Source: Flavobacterium flevense (GTDB lineage Bacteria > Bacteroidota > Bacteroidia > Flavobacteriales > Flavobacteriaceae). From it: DNA of 64,000 bases. This document shows, piece by piece, positions 33,382 through 42,006 of this stretch (positions are counted from its first letter, which is position 1; every line of letters begins with the position of its first letter). Under the pieces are notes generated by a model. It saw nothing but the letters and a program-made list of their open reading frames with translations, had not been told where the DNA came from and did no database searches. The stretch covers positions 1 through 64,000 of the forward strand of contig NZ_FRCC01000008.1 of NCBI RefSeq assembly GCF_900142775.1, written 5' to 3'. The position numbers were made by a program, and so were the translations under genes.

Positions 33382-34143
33382 TTATTCTTTCAAATATGCT
33401 TCTCTTACTTTTTTAAATAAATTAGAAGAATATACAAAGTCTACAACCGCCTGATTATCGGTTTTAAAAATCTCTTCTTTATTTCCTTGCCATTCTTTAA
33501 GTCCGTTTTTTAAGAAAACAATATTATCACCTATTTCCATAACAGAGTTCATGTCATGGGTGTTAATTACTGTGGTAATGTCATATTCCTCTGTAATTTC
33601 TTTGATGAGGTTGTCAATCAATATAGAAGTGTTGGGGTCTAATCCGGAGTTGGGTTCATCACAAAATAAATATTTGGGTTTGTTAACGATGGCACGGGCA
33701 ATAGCCACACGTTTTTGCATTCCGCCTGAAATTTCAGAAGGTAATTTATTATGTGCATCCGTCAAGGCAACTCTTTTTAGAACAAAATCAACCCTTTCTT
33801 TAATTTGTGCTTTTGTGTTTTTAGTAAACATTCGAAGAGGAAAAGCCACATTTTCGGCTACTGTCATGGAGTCAAACAAAGCACTTCCCTGAAATACCAT
33901 TCCGATTTCAGTTCTCAGTTCTCTTTTTTCGTTATCATCCAGGTTAGAATAGATTCTGCCGTCAAACTCGATCGTGCCTACTTCAGGATGGTGAATTCCT
34001 AATAAACTTTTTAATAAAACCGTTTTTCCGGAACCACTTTGTCCTATAATTAAGTTGGTTTTTCCTGTTTCAAAAACAGTACTTATTCCTTTCAGAATTT
34101 TACTGTCTCCAAATGATTTTTCTATGTTTTTTACTTCTATCAT
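33382..34143 (-). CDS. mlaF: ABC transporter ATP-binding protein, MlaF type
   Basis: The 253-residue protein has Walker A GQSGSGKT (34-41), signature EISGGMQKRVAIARA and Walker B YLFCDEPNSGLDP. The sequence is of the Mla/Ttg2 class, which powers phospholipid traffic between inner and outer membranes with MlaE and an MCE-domain protein. It overlaps mlaE by 4 bases. The MCE protein MlaD is not next to it here, so it must be encoded elsewhere. Confidence 0.93.
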   Translation of the reverse strand: MIEVKNIEKSFGDSKILKGISTVFETGKTNLIIGQSGSGKTVLLKSLLGIHHPEVGTIEFDGRIYSNLDDNEKRELRTEIGMVFQGSALFDSMTVAENVAFPLRMFTKNTKAQIKERVDFVLKRVALTDAHNKLPSEISGGMQKRVAIARAIVNKPKYLFCDEPNSGLDPNTSILIDNLIKEITEEYDITTVINTHDMNSVMEIGDNIVFLKNGLKEWQGNKEEIFKTDNQAVVDFVYSSNLFKKVREAYLKE

Positions 34144-34889
34144 GATCCTAATAGCAACTGAGTTAATATATAATTAAAAAGGATGATGGATACTGATGTC
34201 CAGACAAAGGATACGGTACTTGCTTTTCCTACTTCCAGTGCACCACCTTTCATGTAATAACCGTGAAAAGAGGGTATGGTTGCTAATAACATGGCAAAAA
34301 TGAAGGTTTTTATAAAAGCATAAGTAATGTGAAACGGAATAAACTGCATTTGAGCACCGGTAATAAAGTCATTACTGGAAGTAAAACCACCATAAACTCC
34401 GGCCATCCAGCCACCAAGAATTCCTAAAAACATACTAATCCCGATGACAAACGGATACAATAAAAGAGCAATAATTTTAGGGAAAACCAGATAATTCAAA
34501 GAATTTACACCCATAACCTCTAAGGCATCAATTTGTTCCGTAACACGCATGGTTCCTATACTTGAGGTGATGAAAGACCCCATTTTTCCAGCCATAATTA
34601 CTGAAATAAAAGTAGGAGCAAACTCAAGAATCACCGATTGACGGGTTGCAAACCCAATCAGGTATTTAGGAATTAGCGGATTAGTTAAATTCAAAGCTGT
34701 CTGAATAGAAACAACTCCACCAACAAAGAAAGAGATAAAGGCAACAATACCAAGTGAATCTATAATTAAATCATCTATTTCTTTAAAAATGAGATTACGC
34801 ATTACAGACCATTTTGTCTGTTTGTTAAAAATTTCTTTTAGCATCAGGAAATATTTTCCTATTTGCGATATATAGCGAATGAGCATCAT
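34140..34889 (-). CDS. mlaE: ABC transporter permease, MlaE type
   Basis: The 249-residue inner-membrane protein has about five to six transmembrane segments and the MlaE core (LEFAPTFISVIMAGKMGSFI and RVTEQIDALEVMGVNSLNYL). It forms the lipid-transporting channel of the Mla system with MlaF. It is the first gene of the two-gene operon. A second in-frame methionine follows the first, so the start may be one codon later. Confidence 0.94.
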   Translation of the reverse strand: MMLIRYISQIGKYFLMLKEIFNKQTKWSVMRNLIFKEIDDLIIDSLGIVAFISFFVGGVVSIQTALNLTNPLIPKYLIGFATRQSVILEFAPTFISVIMAGKMGSFITSSIGTMRVTEQIDALEVMGVNSLNYLVFPKIIALLLYPFVIGISMFLGILGGWMAGVYGGFTSSNDFITGAQMQFIPFHITYAFIKTFIFAMLLATIPSFHGYYMKGGALEVGKASTVSFVWTSVSIILFNYILTQLLLGS

Positions 34890-34958
34890 AGTTTTTTGAT
34901 TATGGGCTAATTTACGAAATTAGTTATAAGTTATTGGGTATGATTGGCGGGTTTTTGT

Positions 34959-35807
34959 TTAGAAAAGCTTCTCTTTCATTTTTTTTAAACGATAATTTCG
35001 AATAAATTTAGCTTGCTCAGTATTGACCATTAAAGGTTTTTTTTCTGATTTTGCTTTTAAAAAACCATTGATGTAATCAATAAACAGCAAAGGTTTCTTT
35101 TTCATAAAAGACAATTTTGCCGAAGCAATTGCTGTAATCCAAAATCCGTAACCCAAGGTATAAAATGCTTCGCCTTGTTTGTAACGGGCTGTTTTATTGT
35201 AATTAGCTCCGGTAGGTTTTAAGTGTTTTACATGTAAACTTTCGTCGGTAACTACTTTCCAATTGTAGAATTTACACAGCAATTCGTCTACAGTATCCCA
35301 ACCCATCTGCGGTTTTAAACCACCAATTTGTTTGAACGTTTCTTTTCTGTATGCTTTTAACGCCCCACGAATATGATCTTTATCAGTTAAGTTTTCCAAA
35401 ACCCAGTCGCCATTTTTTTCGATATAACAAAATCCGCCCACCATCCCGATAGTTGGATCAGAGTTAAAATGCTTTGTGATAGTTTCGAAATAATTAGCGG
35501 GAAAAATTAAGTCGGCGTCTAATTTTACAATAGCGTCATAATCTTCATCTAAGGATTCAAAACCTTTCTGAAATGCCTGAATTACTTTGCTTCCCGGCAA
35601 ATGAATCGCACTCGATTTTTTTTCTACCAATGTGATAAACGGATTCTCTTTGGCGAAAGCCAGAACAATTTCGGCAGTTCTGTCAGTAGAATTATCATTT
35701 ACAATGACCACTTTTTTAGGTAAAAGTGTTTGTGAAATTAGGGATTCTAAAGTCAGAGCAATAAATTCTTCTTCGTTGTGAGCAGGAATAACTATGTAAT
35801 AATTCAT
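34959..35807 (-). CDS. Family 2 glycosyltransferase
   Basis: The 282-residue protein has a GT-A fold opening YYIVIPAHNEEEFI, then VIVNDNSTDRTAEIV and the metal-binding DADL of AIVKLDADLIFPANYF. It probably transfers a sugar in glycan or glycolipid synthesis. There is no obvious transmembrane segment. A methyltransferase gene lies 70 bases upstream on the same strand, and the two may act in the same surface-glycan pathway; this is inference. Confidence 0.9.
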   Translation of the reverse strand: MNYYIVIPAHNEEEFIALTLESLISQTLLPKKVVIVNDNSTDRTAEIVLAFAKENPFITLVEKKSSAIHLPGSKVIQAFQKGFESLDEDYDAIVKLDADLIFPANYFETITKHFNSDPTIGMVGGFCYIEKNGDWVLENLTDKDHIRGALKAYRKETFKQIGGLKPQMGWDTVDELLCKFYNWKVVTDESLHVKHLKPTGANYNKTARYKQGEAFYTLGYGFWITAIASAKLSFMKKKPLLFIDYINGFLKAKSEKKPLMVNTEQAKFIRNYRLKKMKEKLF

Positions 35808-35877
35808 TTGAGTTTGTTTTGTGAAAAAAGAATAGCAATTTCAAGAATCAATTGCAATATCAATTTGGAGCACTGTG

Positions 35878-36402
35878 TTATTTAATTTTCTCTGCAAAAA
35901 CAATATAATATCTTGGAGTGAAATATCGCAGTAATGGTCTGAAACCAATTTTTTTTACCGGATGCGTAAATTTCTCTCTGGCGGTAATTTTCCAGCCTGT
36001 TTTTTCTAAAAGCCAGTCTAATTGCCAGTCTTCAAATTCATGGTAATGCCTGTCCCACATATCGGTTTTACTTCGGTAAGCCGGAGAAAACCAAAGGCGT
36101 AACGGAATGGAAATTACTAACTTGTCACATTTTACATTTTCTAAAACGGTGTAAGGATTCAATAAATGTTCGAAAATTTCGAAAGCCGTAAAAACAGTAT
36201 ACGATTCCGTTTGTAAAGCCGTCTGGTCTTTGTCTAAATCTTCTCCTTTAGTGTTTTTTACCTGATACCCGTTTTCTTCCATGATTTTTGAAAATGGATT
36301 TGGAACTCCTAAGTCAAAAATAGTTTCAGAAGTGGAAACATGTTTTTTTAAAAAATCTAAGGTATGTTTGAATCTTTTATTAGGAAACGTTTTTTCGTAC
36401 AT
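35878..36402 (-). CDS. SAM-dependent methyltransferase (class I, short)
   Basis: The 174-residue protein shows a degenerate SAM motif (TIFDLGVPNPFSKIM), the segment YTVFTAFEIFEHLLNP typical of methyltransferase family 11, and KLVISIPLRLWFSPAY. Its glycine motif is weaker than usual, so confidence in activity is moderate. It lies upstream of the family 2 glycosyltransferase on the same strand. The target is unknown. Confidence 0.82.
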   Translation of the reverse strand: MYEKTFPNKRFKHTLDFLKKHVSTSETIFDLGVPNPFSKIMEENGYQVKNTKGEDLDKDQTALQTESYTVFTAFEIFEHLLNPYTVLENVKCDKLVISIPLRLWFSPAYRSKTDMWDRHYHEFEDWQLDWLLEKTGWKITAREKFTHPVKKIGFRPLLRYFTPRYYIVFAEKIK

Positions 36403-36502
36403 TGTTTATAACGGTTTTTAGAACAGGCACAAATGTACAAAGATATATGGCTCGTTTTGTAGAATTGTAGCGCATATTATACTGTTGATTTCTTGTTATT
36501 TT

Positions 36503-36622
36503 GCCACAAATTCACGAATTTATTTTCTCCATACAGCATTTGTTTGATTCATTTTACAAATTAAATTGTAATCACTTGGATTATTTTAAAGCAATAGTTA
36601 GAGCCATTCGTGAATTAGTGGC
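36503..36622. repeat. Separated 17-bp inverted repeat
   Basis: GCCACAAATTCACGAAT at 36503-36519 and ATTCGTGAATTAGTGGC at 36606-36622 are complementary in 16 of 17 positions, 86 bases apart. Nothing coding lies between; a plus-strand reading frame across it is not credible. I recall similar words between genes of other flavobacteria. Confidence 0.7.
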
Positions 36623-36631
36623 TATGTATTT

Positions 36632-36675
36632 AAAAGAAAAATCCGCAACTAAAAATAATTTTCAGTTACGGATTT
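36632..36675 (-). terminator. Terminator after the KAS III gene
   Basis: A stem of about 15 bp (36639-36653 with 36661-36675) has mismatches that become G-U pairs in minus-strand RNA. It is followed on the minus strand by TTTTTCTTTT. It begins about 20 bases after the gene's stop. Confidence 0.8.
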
Positions 36676-36695
36676 ATTATTTGGAACTAAAAAAA

Positions 36696-37754
36696 TTAGT
36701 ATCGGTATACAAAAGCATTGATGTTCATTCCGGCACCCACAGATGCAAAAATAAGAATATCGCCTTTGTTGATTTCGTGGTCTTCAATTTTACCGTCTAG
36801 AATCAAATCAAATAGAGTAGGAACCGTAGCGACACTGCTATTTCCCAAATCATGAATACTCATGGGCATAATGTTAGCCGGAGCGGTTTTATCATATAGT
36901 TTGTAAAAACGATCAATGATAGCTTCGTCCATTTTTTCATTGGCCTGGTGAATCAGAATTTTTTTGACATCTTCTATTGCAATCCCGCTTTTATCCAGAC
37001 AGCTTTTCATCGCCGTTGGTACATTGCTTAAAGCAAATTCATAGATTTTTCTACCATACATTTTGATGTATTTGGTATTTTGATCTAAGCCCGGATGGTA
37101 TGATTTTCCGTAGAATAAAAATCCAGCTTCTTCTTCAGTGTAGGAAGCAGTTTCATAAGAAAGCATTCCTGTTTCGTCATCAGAAGCTTCAACAATAGTT
37201 GCTCCGGCACCGTCAGAATATATCATGGAATCACGATCGTGGTCATCAACTACTCGCGATAGTGTTTCAGCACCTATAACCAGACAGCGTTTAGCCATTC
37301 CGGATTTTATAAACGCATTCGCTTGTAAAACACCTTCGACCCATCCCGGACAACCAAAAATAAGATCGTAAGCGACACATTTTGGGTTTTTAATCTGTAA
37401 TTTGTGTTTGACACGACTAGCTAAACTTGGAATCATATCTGATTGTACACTTCCAAATTTTACATCTCCAAAATTGTGTGCAAAAATGATATAATCAATC
37501 GTCTCCGCATCGATTCCTGCGTTTGCTATTGCTTTTTGCGAAGCTAAAAAAGCTAAATCAGAAGTATTATAGTGACTTTCTGAATAACGCCTTTCTTCGA
37601 TTCCGGTGATCGCTTTGAATTTTTTTATAATAACTTCATTCGATTGTTTGATAGGTGTTCCATCTTCATTTAAAAATTGATGAAGTTCAAAGTATTTGTC
37701 GGAAATCACTCTTTCGGGAATGTAACTTCCTGTTCCAGTTATTTTTATTTTCAT
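36696..37754 (-). CDS. 3-oxoacyl-ACP synthase III family protein
   Basis: The 352-residue thiolase-fold enzyme has the active-site cysteine at 135 in LIFGCPGW, the histidine of ILIHQANEK and the asparagine of HDLGNSSVAT, the complete Cys-His-Asn triad of KAS III. It condenses an acyl-CoA with malonyl-ACP or a related substrate. No fatty-acid genes (plsX, fabD) are adjacent, so it is likely a second, specialised KAS III rather than the housekeeping FabH. It has its own promoter and terminator. Confidence 0.92.
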   Translation of the reverse strand: MKIKITGTGSYIPERVISDKYFELHQFLNEDGTPIKQSNEVIIKKFKAITGIEERRYSESHYNTSDLAFLASQKAIANAGIDAETIDYIIFAHNFGDVKFGSVQSDMIPSLASRVKHKLQIKNPKCVAYDLIFGCPGWVEGVLQANAFIKSGMAKRCLVIGAETLSRVVDDHDRDSMIYSDGAGATIVEASDDETGMLSYETASYTEEEAGFLFYGKSYHPGLDQNTKYIKMYGRKIYEFALSNVPTAMKSCLDKSGIAIEDVKKILIHQANEKMDEAIIDRFYKLYDKTAPANIMPMSIHDLGNSSVATVPTLFDLILDGKIEDHEINKGDILIFASVGAGMNINAFVYRY

Positions 37755-37834
37755 TAGGCTGTTTCCATTAAAAAGAATAGCAATTATTTAATATTTTCAA
37801 AACAAACAAGAAATAGTAAATGCTATACATTTGG

Positions 37835-37868
37835 CAAAAATACTGATATTTTTTAAAGAATTTTCAAA
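37835..37868 (-). promoter_or_regulatory. Promoter of the KAS III gene
   Basis: On the minus strand TATTTTTG (37842-37835) matches the -7 consensus. TTTG (37868-37865) lies 22 bases upstream as a -33 element. The leader would be about 75 bases. Confidence 0.6.
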
Positions 37869-37944
37869 ATCAACTGCATTTAATTTTTGATTTCCGAATC
37901 TTGTTTGAATAAAAAATATTTAGTTGCGTAATTTTCTGTTAGTT

Positions 37945-37977
37945 AAAAAATGCCCCGAAATATACGAGGCATTTTTT
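37945..37977 (-). terminator. Terminator after gcvP
   Basis: A 13-bp stem (37945-37957 with about 37965-37976, one wobble in minus-strand RNA) has the core AAAAAATGCC/GGCATTTTTT. On the minus strand a T-run follows. Confidence 0.85.
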
Positions 37978-37996
37978 GAATTATAATTTTTTGTGT

Positions 37997-40846
37997 TTAA
38001 CTTTCCATATAAGCCTCAATTGGGGCACAAGAACAAACTAAATTTCTGTCACCAAAAGCATCATCGGCTCTGCGAACGCTAGGCCAGAATTTGTTTTCAG
38101 CAATATAATCTAATGGGAAAGCTGCCTGTTCTCTGCTGTATGGGAAATCCCAGTTTTCAGTTGTTAGCATAGCTAAAGTATGAGGCGAATTTTTCAATAC
38201 ATTGTTTTTGTCCTCAATAGAAGCTGCTTCAATTTCTTTTCGAATCGAAATCATAGCTTCGCAAAAACGATCTAATTCTTCTAAATTTTCACTCTCCGTA
38301 GGCTCAATCATTAAAGTTCCTGCAACCGGGAAAGAAACGGTAGGCGCGTGGAAACCATAATCCATCAAACGTTTTGCAATATCAGTTACTTCAATTCCTT
38401 TTTGTTTGAACGGGCGGCATTCTAAAATCATTTCGTGAGCGGCACGACCCATTTCTCCGGAATACAAAGTATCGTAATGACCACTTAATTTTTCTTTGAT
38501 ATAATTAGCATTCAAAATAGCGTGTTCTGTAGCTGATTTTAAACCTTCGGCACCCAGCATTCTGATGTATCCGTAAGAAATTAAACAAACTAAAGCAGAA
38601 CCCCAAGGAGCAGCAGAAATTGCTGAAATTGCGCTTTCTCCACCTGTTGGAACTACGGGATTTGTTGGTAAAAACGGAGCTAATTGTGGAGCTACACATA
38701 TTGGTCCTACACCTGGTCCACCCCCACCGTGAGGGATAGCGAAAGTTTTGTGTAAGTTCAGGTGACAAACGTCAGCACCAATAGTTGCGGGATTTGTTAA
38801 TCCTACCTGTGCATTCATATTAGCACCATCCATGTAAACCTGACCGCCGTTATCGTGAATAATTTGCGTAATTTCTTTAATGGCACTTTCATAAACCCCG
38901 TGAGTGGATGGATACGTAATCATGACACAAGATAAATTTTCTTTGTGTAAAATCGCTTTTTCACGTAAATCTTCTACGTCAATGTTTCCGTTTTCCAGTG
39001 TTTTAGTAACAACCACTTTCATTCCTGCCATGGCAGCAGAAGCCGGATTGGTTCCGTGAGCCGATGCCGGAATCAAAGCAATATTTCTATGATGATCACC
39101 TCTTGACTGGTGATATGCCTGAATTACCATTAATCCTGCATATTCTCCTTGTGCACCTGAGTTAGGTTGTAAAGTAGTAGCGGCAAAACCAGTAATTTCA
39201 TTTAAATATTCTTCCAGTTTAGCAAGCATTTCCTGGTATCCCTGAGCTTGATCTAAAGGAGCAAACGGGTGGATGCTGTTCCAGCTTGGTGCACTTAAAG
39301 GTAACATTTCGGCAGCAGCATTCAGTTTCATTGTACAAGAACCCAGCGAAATCATCGAGTGATTCAACGCCAAATCTTTACGTTCTAACATTTTGATGTA
39401 ACGCATCAAAGCTGTTTCCGAATGGTATTTGTTGAATACTTCGTGTTGTAAAAATGTTGAAGTTCTTACCAGACTTTCCGGGAAATGATTGGTTTCTGAT
39501 AACGTATCAATTGTGATTGTTGCTAAACCTTTTGCAGCAGCAAAAATAGAAACCACTTTATTTAAATCGGCAAAACCAATAGTTTCATTCAATGAGATTG
39601 AAACTGAATTTTCATTTGGGTAAAAGAAATTAACTTCGTTAGCCTCGGCAATTTCTCTTATTTTTTTAGTATCTGCTTTTATAACAATAGTGTCAAAAAA
39701 AGCAGTATTGGTTTGTTCGAAACCTAATTTTGCTAAAGTATTTGTCAAAGTCACTGCCGAAGCGTGTACTTTATTGGCAATATATCTTAAGCCTCTTGGC
39801 CCATGATAAACCGCATACATACTTGCCATTACAGATAATAAAACCTGTGCTGTACAAATATTAGAAGTTGCTTTATCGCGTTTAATATGTTGTTCACGTG
39901 TTTGTAATGCCATACGCAAAGCACGGTTACCATTAGTATCAACAGTAACTCCGATGATTCGACCTGGCATGGAACGTTTGTATTCGTCTTTAGTAGCAAA
40001 ATAAGCGGCGTGAGGTCCACCATAACCTAACGGAATTCCGAAGCGCTGTGTAGTTCCAAGAACCACCGCAGCACCCATTTCTCCCGGAGGAGTTAATTTA
40101 GCCAAACTTAAAATATCAGCAGCAACAGCTACTTTGATATTGTTTTCGGCAGCTTTTGCAATAAAATTAGTATAATCATTTACTTGTCCAAATTTACCCG
40201 GATATTGTAAAATAGCTCCGTAGAATTCTTCAGAAAAGTCAAATTCTTCGTGATTTCCTATTATTAATTCTACTCCAATAGGTGTAGAACGGGTTTGTAA
40301 AACAGATAACGTTTGTGGTAATATTTCTTCCGAAACAAAGAATTTACAAACATTGGCTTTCTTTTGTTCTCTTGTTCTTACGTCGAATAATAAAGCCATA
40401 GCTTCAGCCGCAGCAGTACCTTCGTCAAGAAGGGAAGCATTAGCGATTTCCATTCCGGATAATTCGATAACCATGGTTTGGAAATTCAAAATTGCCTCAA
40501 GGCGACCTTGTGCAATTTCCGCCTGATAAGGCGTGTAAGCCGTGTACCAACCCGGGTTTTCAAAAACATTCCTTTGAATAACAGCCGGAACAATAGCCTG
40601 ATTATACCCTAAACCAATATAGGTTTTGAACATTTTATTTTTATTTCCTAAAAGAGTAATATGTTTTAAATATTCATATTCCGTCATTTCAGGATCTAAA
40701 TTTAGAGGTGCTTTTAGACGAATATCATCCGGAAGTGTCTCATAGATGAGTTGTTCTATTGAGTCAACTCCAATTGTTTTCAACATCTGTTGTAGGTCGG
40801 ATTCCTCTGGACCTATGTGTCTTAAAGCAAAAGCGTCTGTTTTCAT
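37997..40846 (-). CDS. gcvP: Glycine dehydrogenase (decarboxylating), P protein
   Basis: The 949-residue protein is full-length P protein of the glycine cleavage system, which decarboxylates glycine with pyridoxal phosphate and transfers the methylamine to the H protein. The opening FALRHIGPEESDLQQML is typical, and the pyridoxal lysine is at about 700 in LNLHKTFAIPHGGGGPG. Both halves (N- and C-terminal) are fused, as in the alpha2 form. gcvT and gcvH are not adjacent. It has its own terminator. Confidence 0.98.
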   Translation of the reverse strand: MKTDAFALRHIGPEESDLQQMLKTIGVDSIEQLIYETLPDDIRLKAPLNLDPEMTEYEYLKHITLLGNKNKMFKTYIGLGYNQAIVPAVIQRNVFENPGWYTAYTPYQAEIAQGRLEAILNFQTMVIELSGMEIANASLLDEGTAAAEAMALLFDVRTREQKKANVCKFFVSEEILPQTLSVLQTRSTPIGVELIIGNHEEFDFSEEFYGAILQYPGKFGQVNDYTNFIAKAAENNIKVAVAADILSLAKLTPPGEMGAAVVLGTTQRFGIPLGYGGPHAAYFATKDEYKRSMPGRIIGVTVDTNGNRALRMALQTREQHIKRDKATSNICTAQVLLSVMASMYAVYHGPRGLRYIANKVHASAVTLTNTLAKLGFEQTNTAFFDTIVIKADTKKIREIAEANEVNFFYPNENSVSISLNETIGFADLNKVVSIFAAAKGLATITIDTLSETNHFPESLVRTSTFLQHEVFNKYHSETALMRYIKMLERKDLALNHSMISLGSCTMKLNAAAEMLPLSAPSWNSIHPFAPLDQAQGYQEMLAKLEEYLNEITGFAATTLQPNSGAQGEYAGLMVIQAYHQSRGDHHRNIALIPASAHGTNPASAAMAGMKVVVTKTLENGNIDVEDLREKAILHKENLSCVMITYPSTHGVYESAIKEITQIIHDNGGQVYMDGANMNAQVGLTNPATIGADVCHLNLHKTFAIPHGGGGPGVGPICVAPQLAPFLPTNPVVPTGGESAISAISAAPWGSALVCLISYGYIRMLGAEGLKSATEHAILNANYIKEKLSGHYDTLYSGEMGRAAHEMILECRPFKQKGIEVTDIAKRLMDYGFHAPTVSFPVAGTLMIEPTESENLEELDRFCEAMISIRKEIEAASIEDKNNVLKNSPHTLAMLTTENWDFPYSREQAAFPLDYIAENKFWPSVRRADDAFGDRNLVCSCAPIEAYMES

Positions 40847-40967
40847 TTGTAGATAATATCTGTTTTTAATCGGAAAATGGAATTCGCATAATCGGGATTT
40901 GTATAATTACAAATGCTGGTTTATACTCATTTCATGTAGCTGTAAAAGGTTCTGTTTTTTCGTGGCG

Positions 40968-40975
40968 CAAAAATA
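40968..40975 (-). promoter_or_regulatory. -7 box for gcvP
   Basis: TATTTTTG on the minus strand matches TAnnTTTG and gives a leader of about 120 bases. No clear -33 element is seen. The leader shows no glycine riboswitch that I can recognise. Confidence 0.4.
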
Positions 40976-41059
40976 AACATAATTCCGTTTTAAATCATTG
41001 TTTTTTAGGATTCATTTTATTTGCGCAAAGGGATTTTATAAATATTCTGGCTAAATGAT

Positions 41060-41067
41060 TATTTTTG
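41060..41067 (+). promoter_or_regulatory. -7 box four bases before the UbiA-like start codon
   Basis: TATTTTTG ends 4 bases before the ATG at 41072. The predicted transcription start is about 41071, so the mRNA would be leaderless or nearly so. Confidence 0.5.
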
Positions 41068-41071
41068 TTAG

Positions 41072-41884
41072 ATGATTCGTATTCAAGCTCTTTTCGATTT
41101 CTATCTTAAATCCAGTATTCATGTGGCTTTGTCGGTTTATGCATTAGTACGAATGACGCAGTTTATGTTTGAAATTCCGTATGATGAACCCATCGCTTTT
41201 TTTGCTTTTTTTGGAACAATTGTGGGGTATAACTTTGTTAAATACGATGCATTAGCCCGAACTCAAAAGAGAATGATGCGCAACGAGTTGAAAATAATAG
41301 CTGTGTTGAGTTTTTTTTCGTTTCTGGCAGTAGGTTTTTTTTTCTTCCAATTACAGTTGGTTACTCAGACCGTGGCTGTAGGAGTTTTAATTTTGACACT
41401 TTTATATACACTCCCTTTTTTTCCTAATCGTAAAAATGCACGCAATTGGGCCGGAGTTAAGATTTATATTGTTTCCCTGTGTTGGGTAGGAGTTACCCTG
41501 ATGTTGCCGTTGGTTGATGCCCATCAGGATTTAGGATGGGATTTCTTAATCAAATGTATTCAGCGTTTTATATTAGTTTTCGATTTAATTTTAGTTTTCG
41601 AAATCATTGATTTGGCTAATGATGATCCGCATCTTAAAACCGTTCCACAGCAAATAGGATTAAAGCGAACCAAACTTTTAGGTTTGGGATTATTGCTGCC
41701 GTTTTATTTTTTAGAATTTTTTAAAAATAATTTTATTGAAAAACAGTTGGTCGTCAACTTGATTTTAGTGATTGTACTTTCTTTATTTTTAGTTTTTTCC
41801 AATGAAAAACGTTCTAAATACTATACTTCTTTTTGGGTTGAAAGTATTCCGATTCTTTGGTGGTTGATGGTCGTTTTCCTTTAG
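41072..41884 (+). CDS. UbiA-like prenyltransferase-family membrane protein
   Basis: The 270-residue protein has seven to nine transmembrane helices. YNFVKYDALAR near residue 53 resembles the first Asp/Asn-rich motif of UbiA enzymes, and EIIDLANDDPHLKTVPQQIG the second. The first motif is degenerate (one Asp only), so catalytic activity is uncertain. UbiA enzymes attach prenyl chains to aromatic rings in quinone or haem synthesis. No partner gene lies beside it; the ATPase downstream has its own promoter. Confidence 0.7.
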   Translation: MIRIQALFDFYLKSSIHVALSVYALVRMTQFMFEIPYDEPIAFFAFFGTIVGYNFVKYDALARTQKRMMRNELKIIAVLSFFSFLAVGFFFFQLQLVTQTVAVGVLILTLLYTLPFFPNRKNARNWAGVKIYIVSLCWVGVTLMLPLVDAHQDLGWDFLIKCIQRFILVFDLILVFEIIDLANDDPHLKTVPQQIGLKRTKLLGLGLLLPFYFLEFFKNNFIEKQLVVNLILVIVLSLFLVFSNEKRSKYYTSFWVESIPILWWLMVVFL

Positions 41885-41896
41885 AAACCTAATATC

Positions 41897-41972
41897 GGTG
41901 AATATATTCACCAAAAAATACCTTAAATTGGTGAGTGTGTTCACCGAATAACACCTTAAATTGGTGAATTCA
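41897..41972. promoter_or_regulatory. Three operator-like sites at exact 33-bp spacing
   Basis: GGTGAATATATTCACC at 41897-41912 is a perfect 16-bp palindrome. GGTGAGTGTGTTCACC at 41930-41945 keeps both 5-bp ends, and GGTGAATTCA at 41963-41972 is a partial third site. Starts are 33 bp apart (about three helical turns), and the linkers share the word CCTTAAATT. They lie directly upstream of the -7 box of the ATPase gene, as expected for cooperative repressor binding. Confidence 0.75.
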
Positions 41973-41983
41973 AATATTTTTTG

Positions 41984-41991
41984 TATTTTTG
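41984..41991 (+). promoter_or_regulatory. -7 box for the DUF4143 ATPase gene
   Basis: TATTTTTG matches TAnnTTTG and lies 15 bases before the ATG at 42007. The third operator-like site (41963-41972) would overlap the -33 region. Confidence 0.55.
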
Positions 41992-42006
41992 TTGAAAATT
42001 AAAAGG

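Noticed and set aside
36501..36800. Plus-strand reading frame of 99 codons across the spacer and the end of the KAS III gene
   Set aside because: It overlaps the 3' end of a clear gene on the other strand and the separated inverted repeat; its composition is not protein-like and no family is recognised.
40847..41071. Glycine riboswitch before gcvP
   Set aside because: The leader is AT-rich and shows no paired aptamer-like conserved core that I can recognise.
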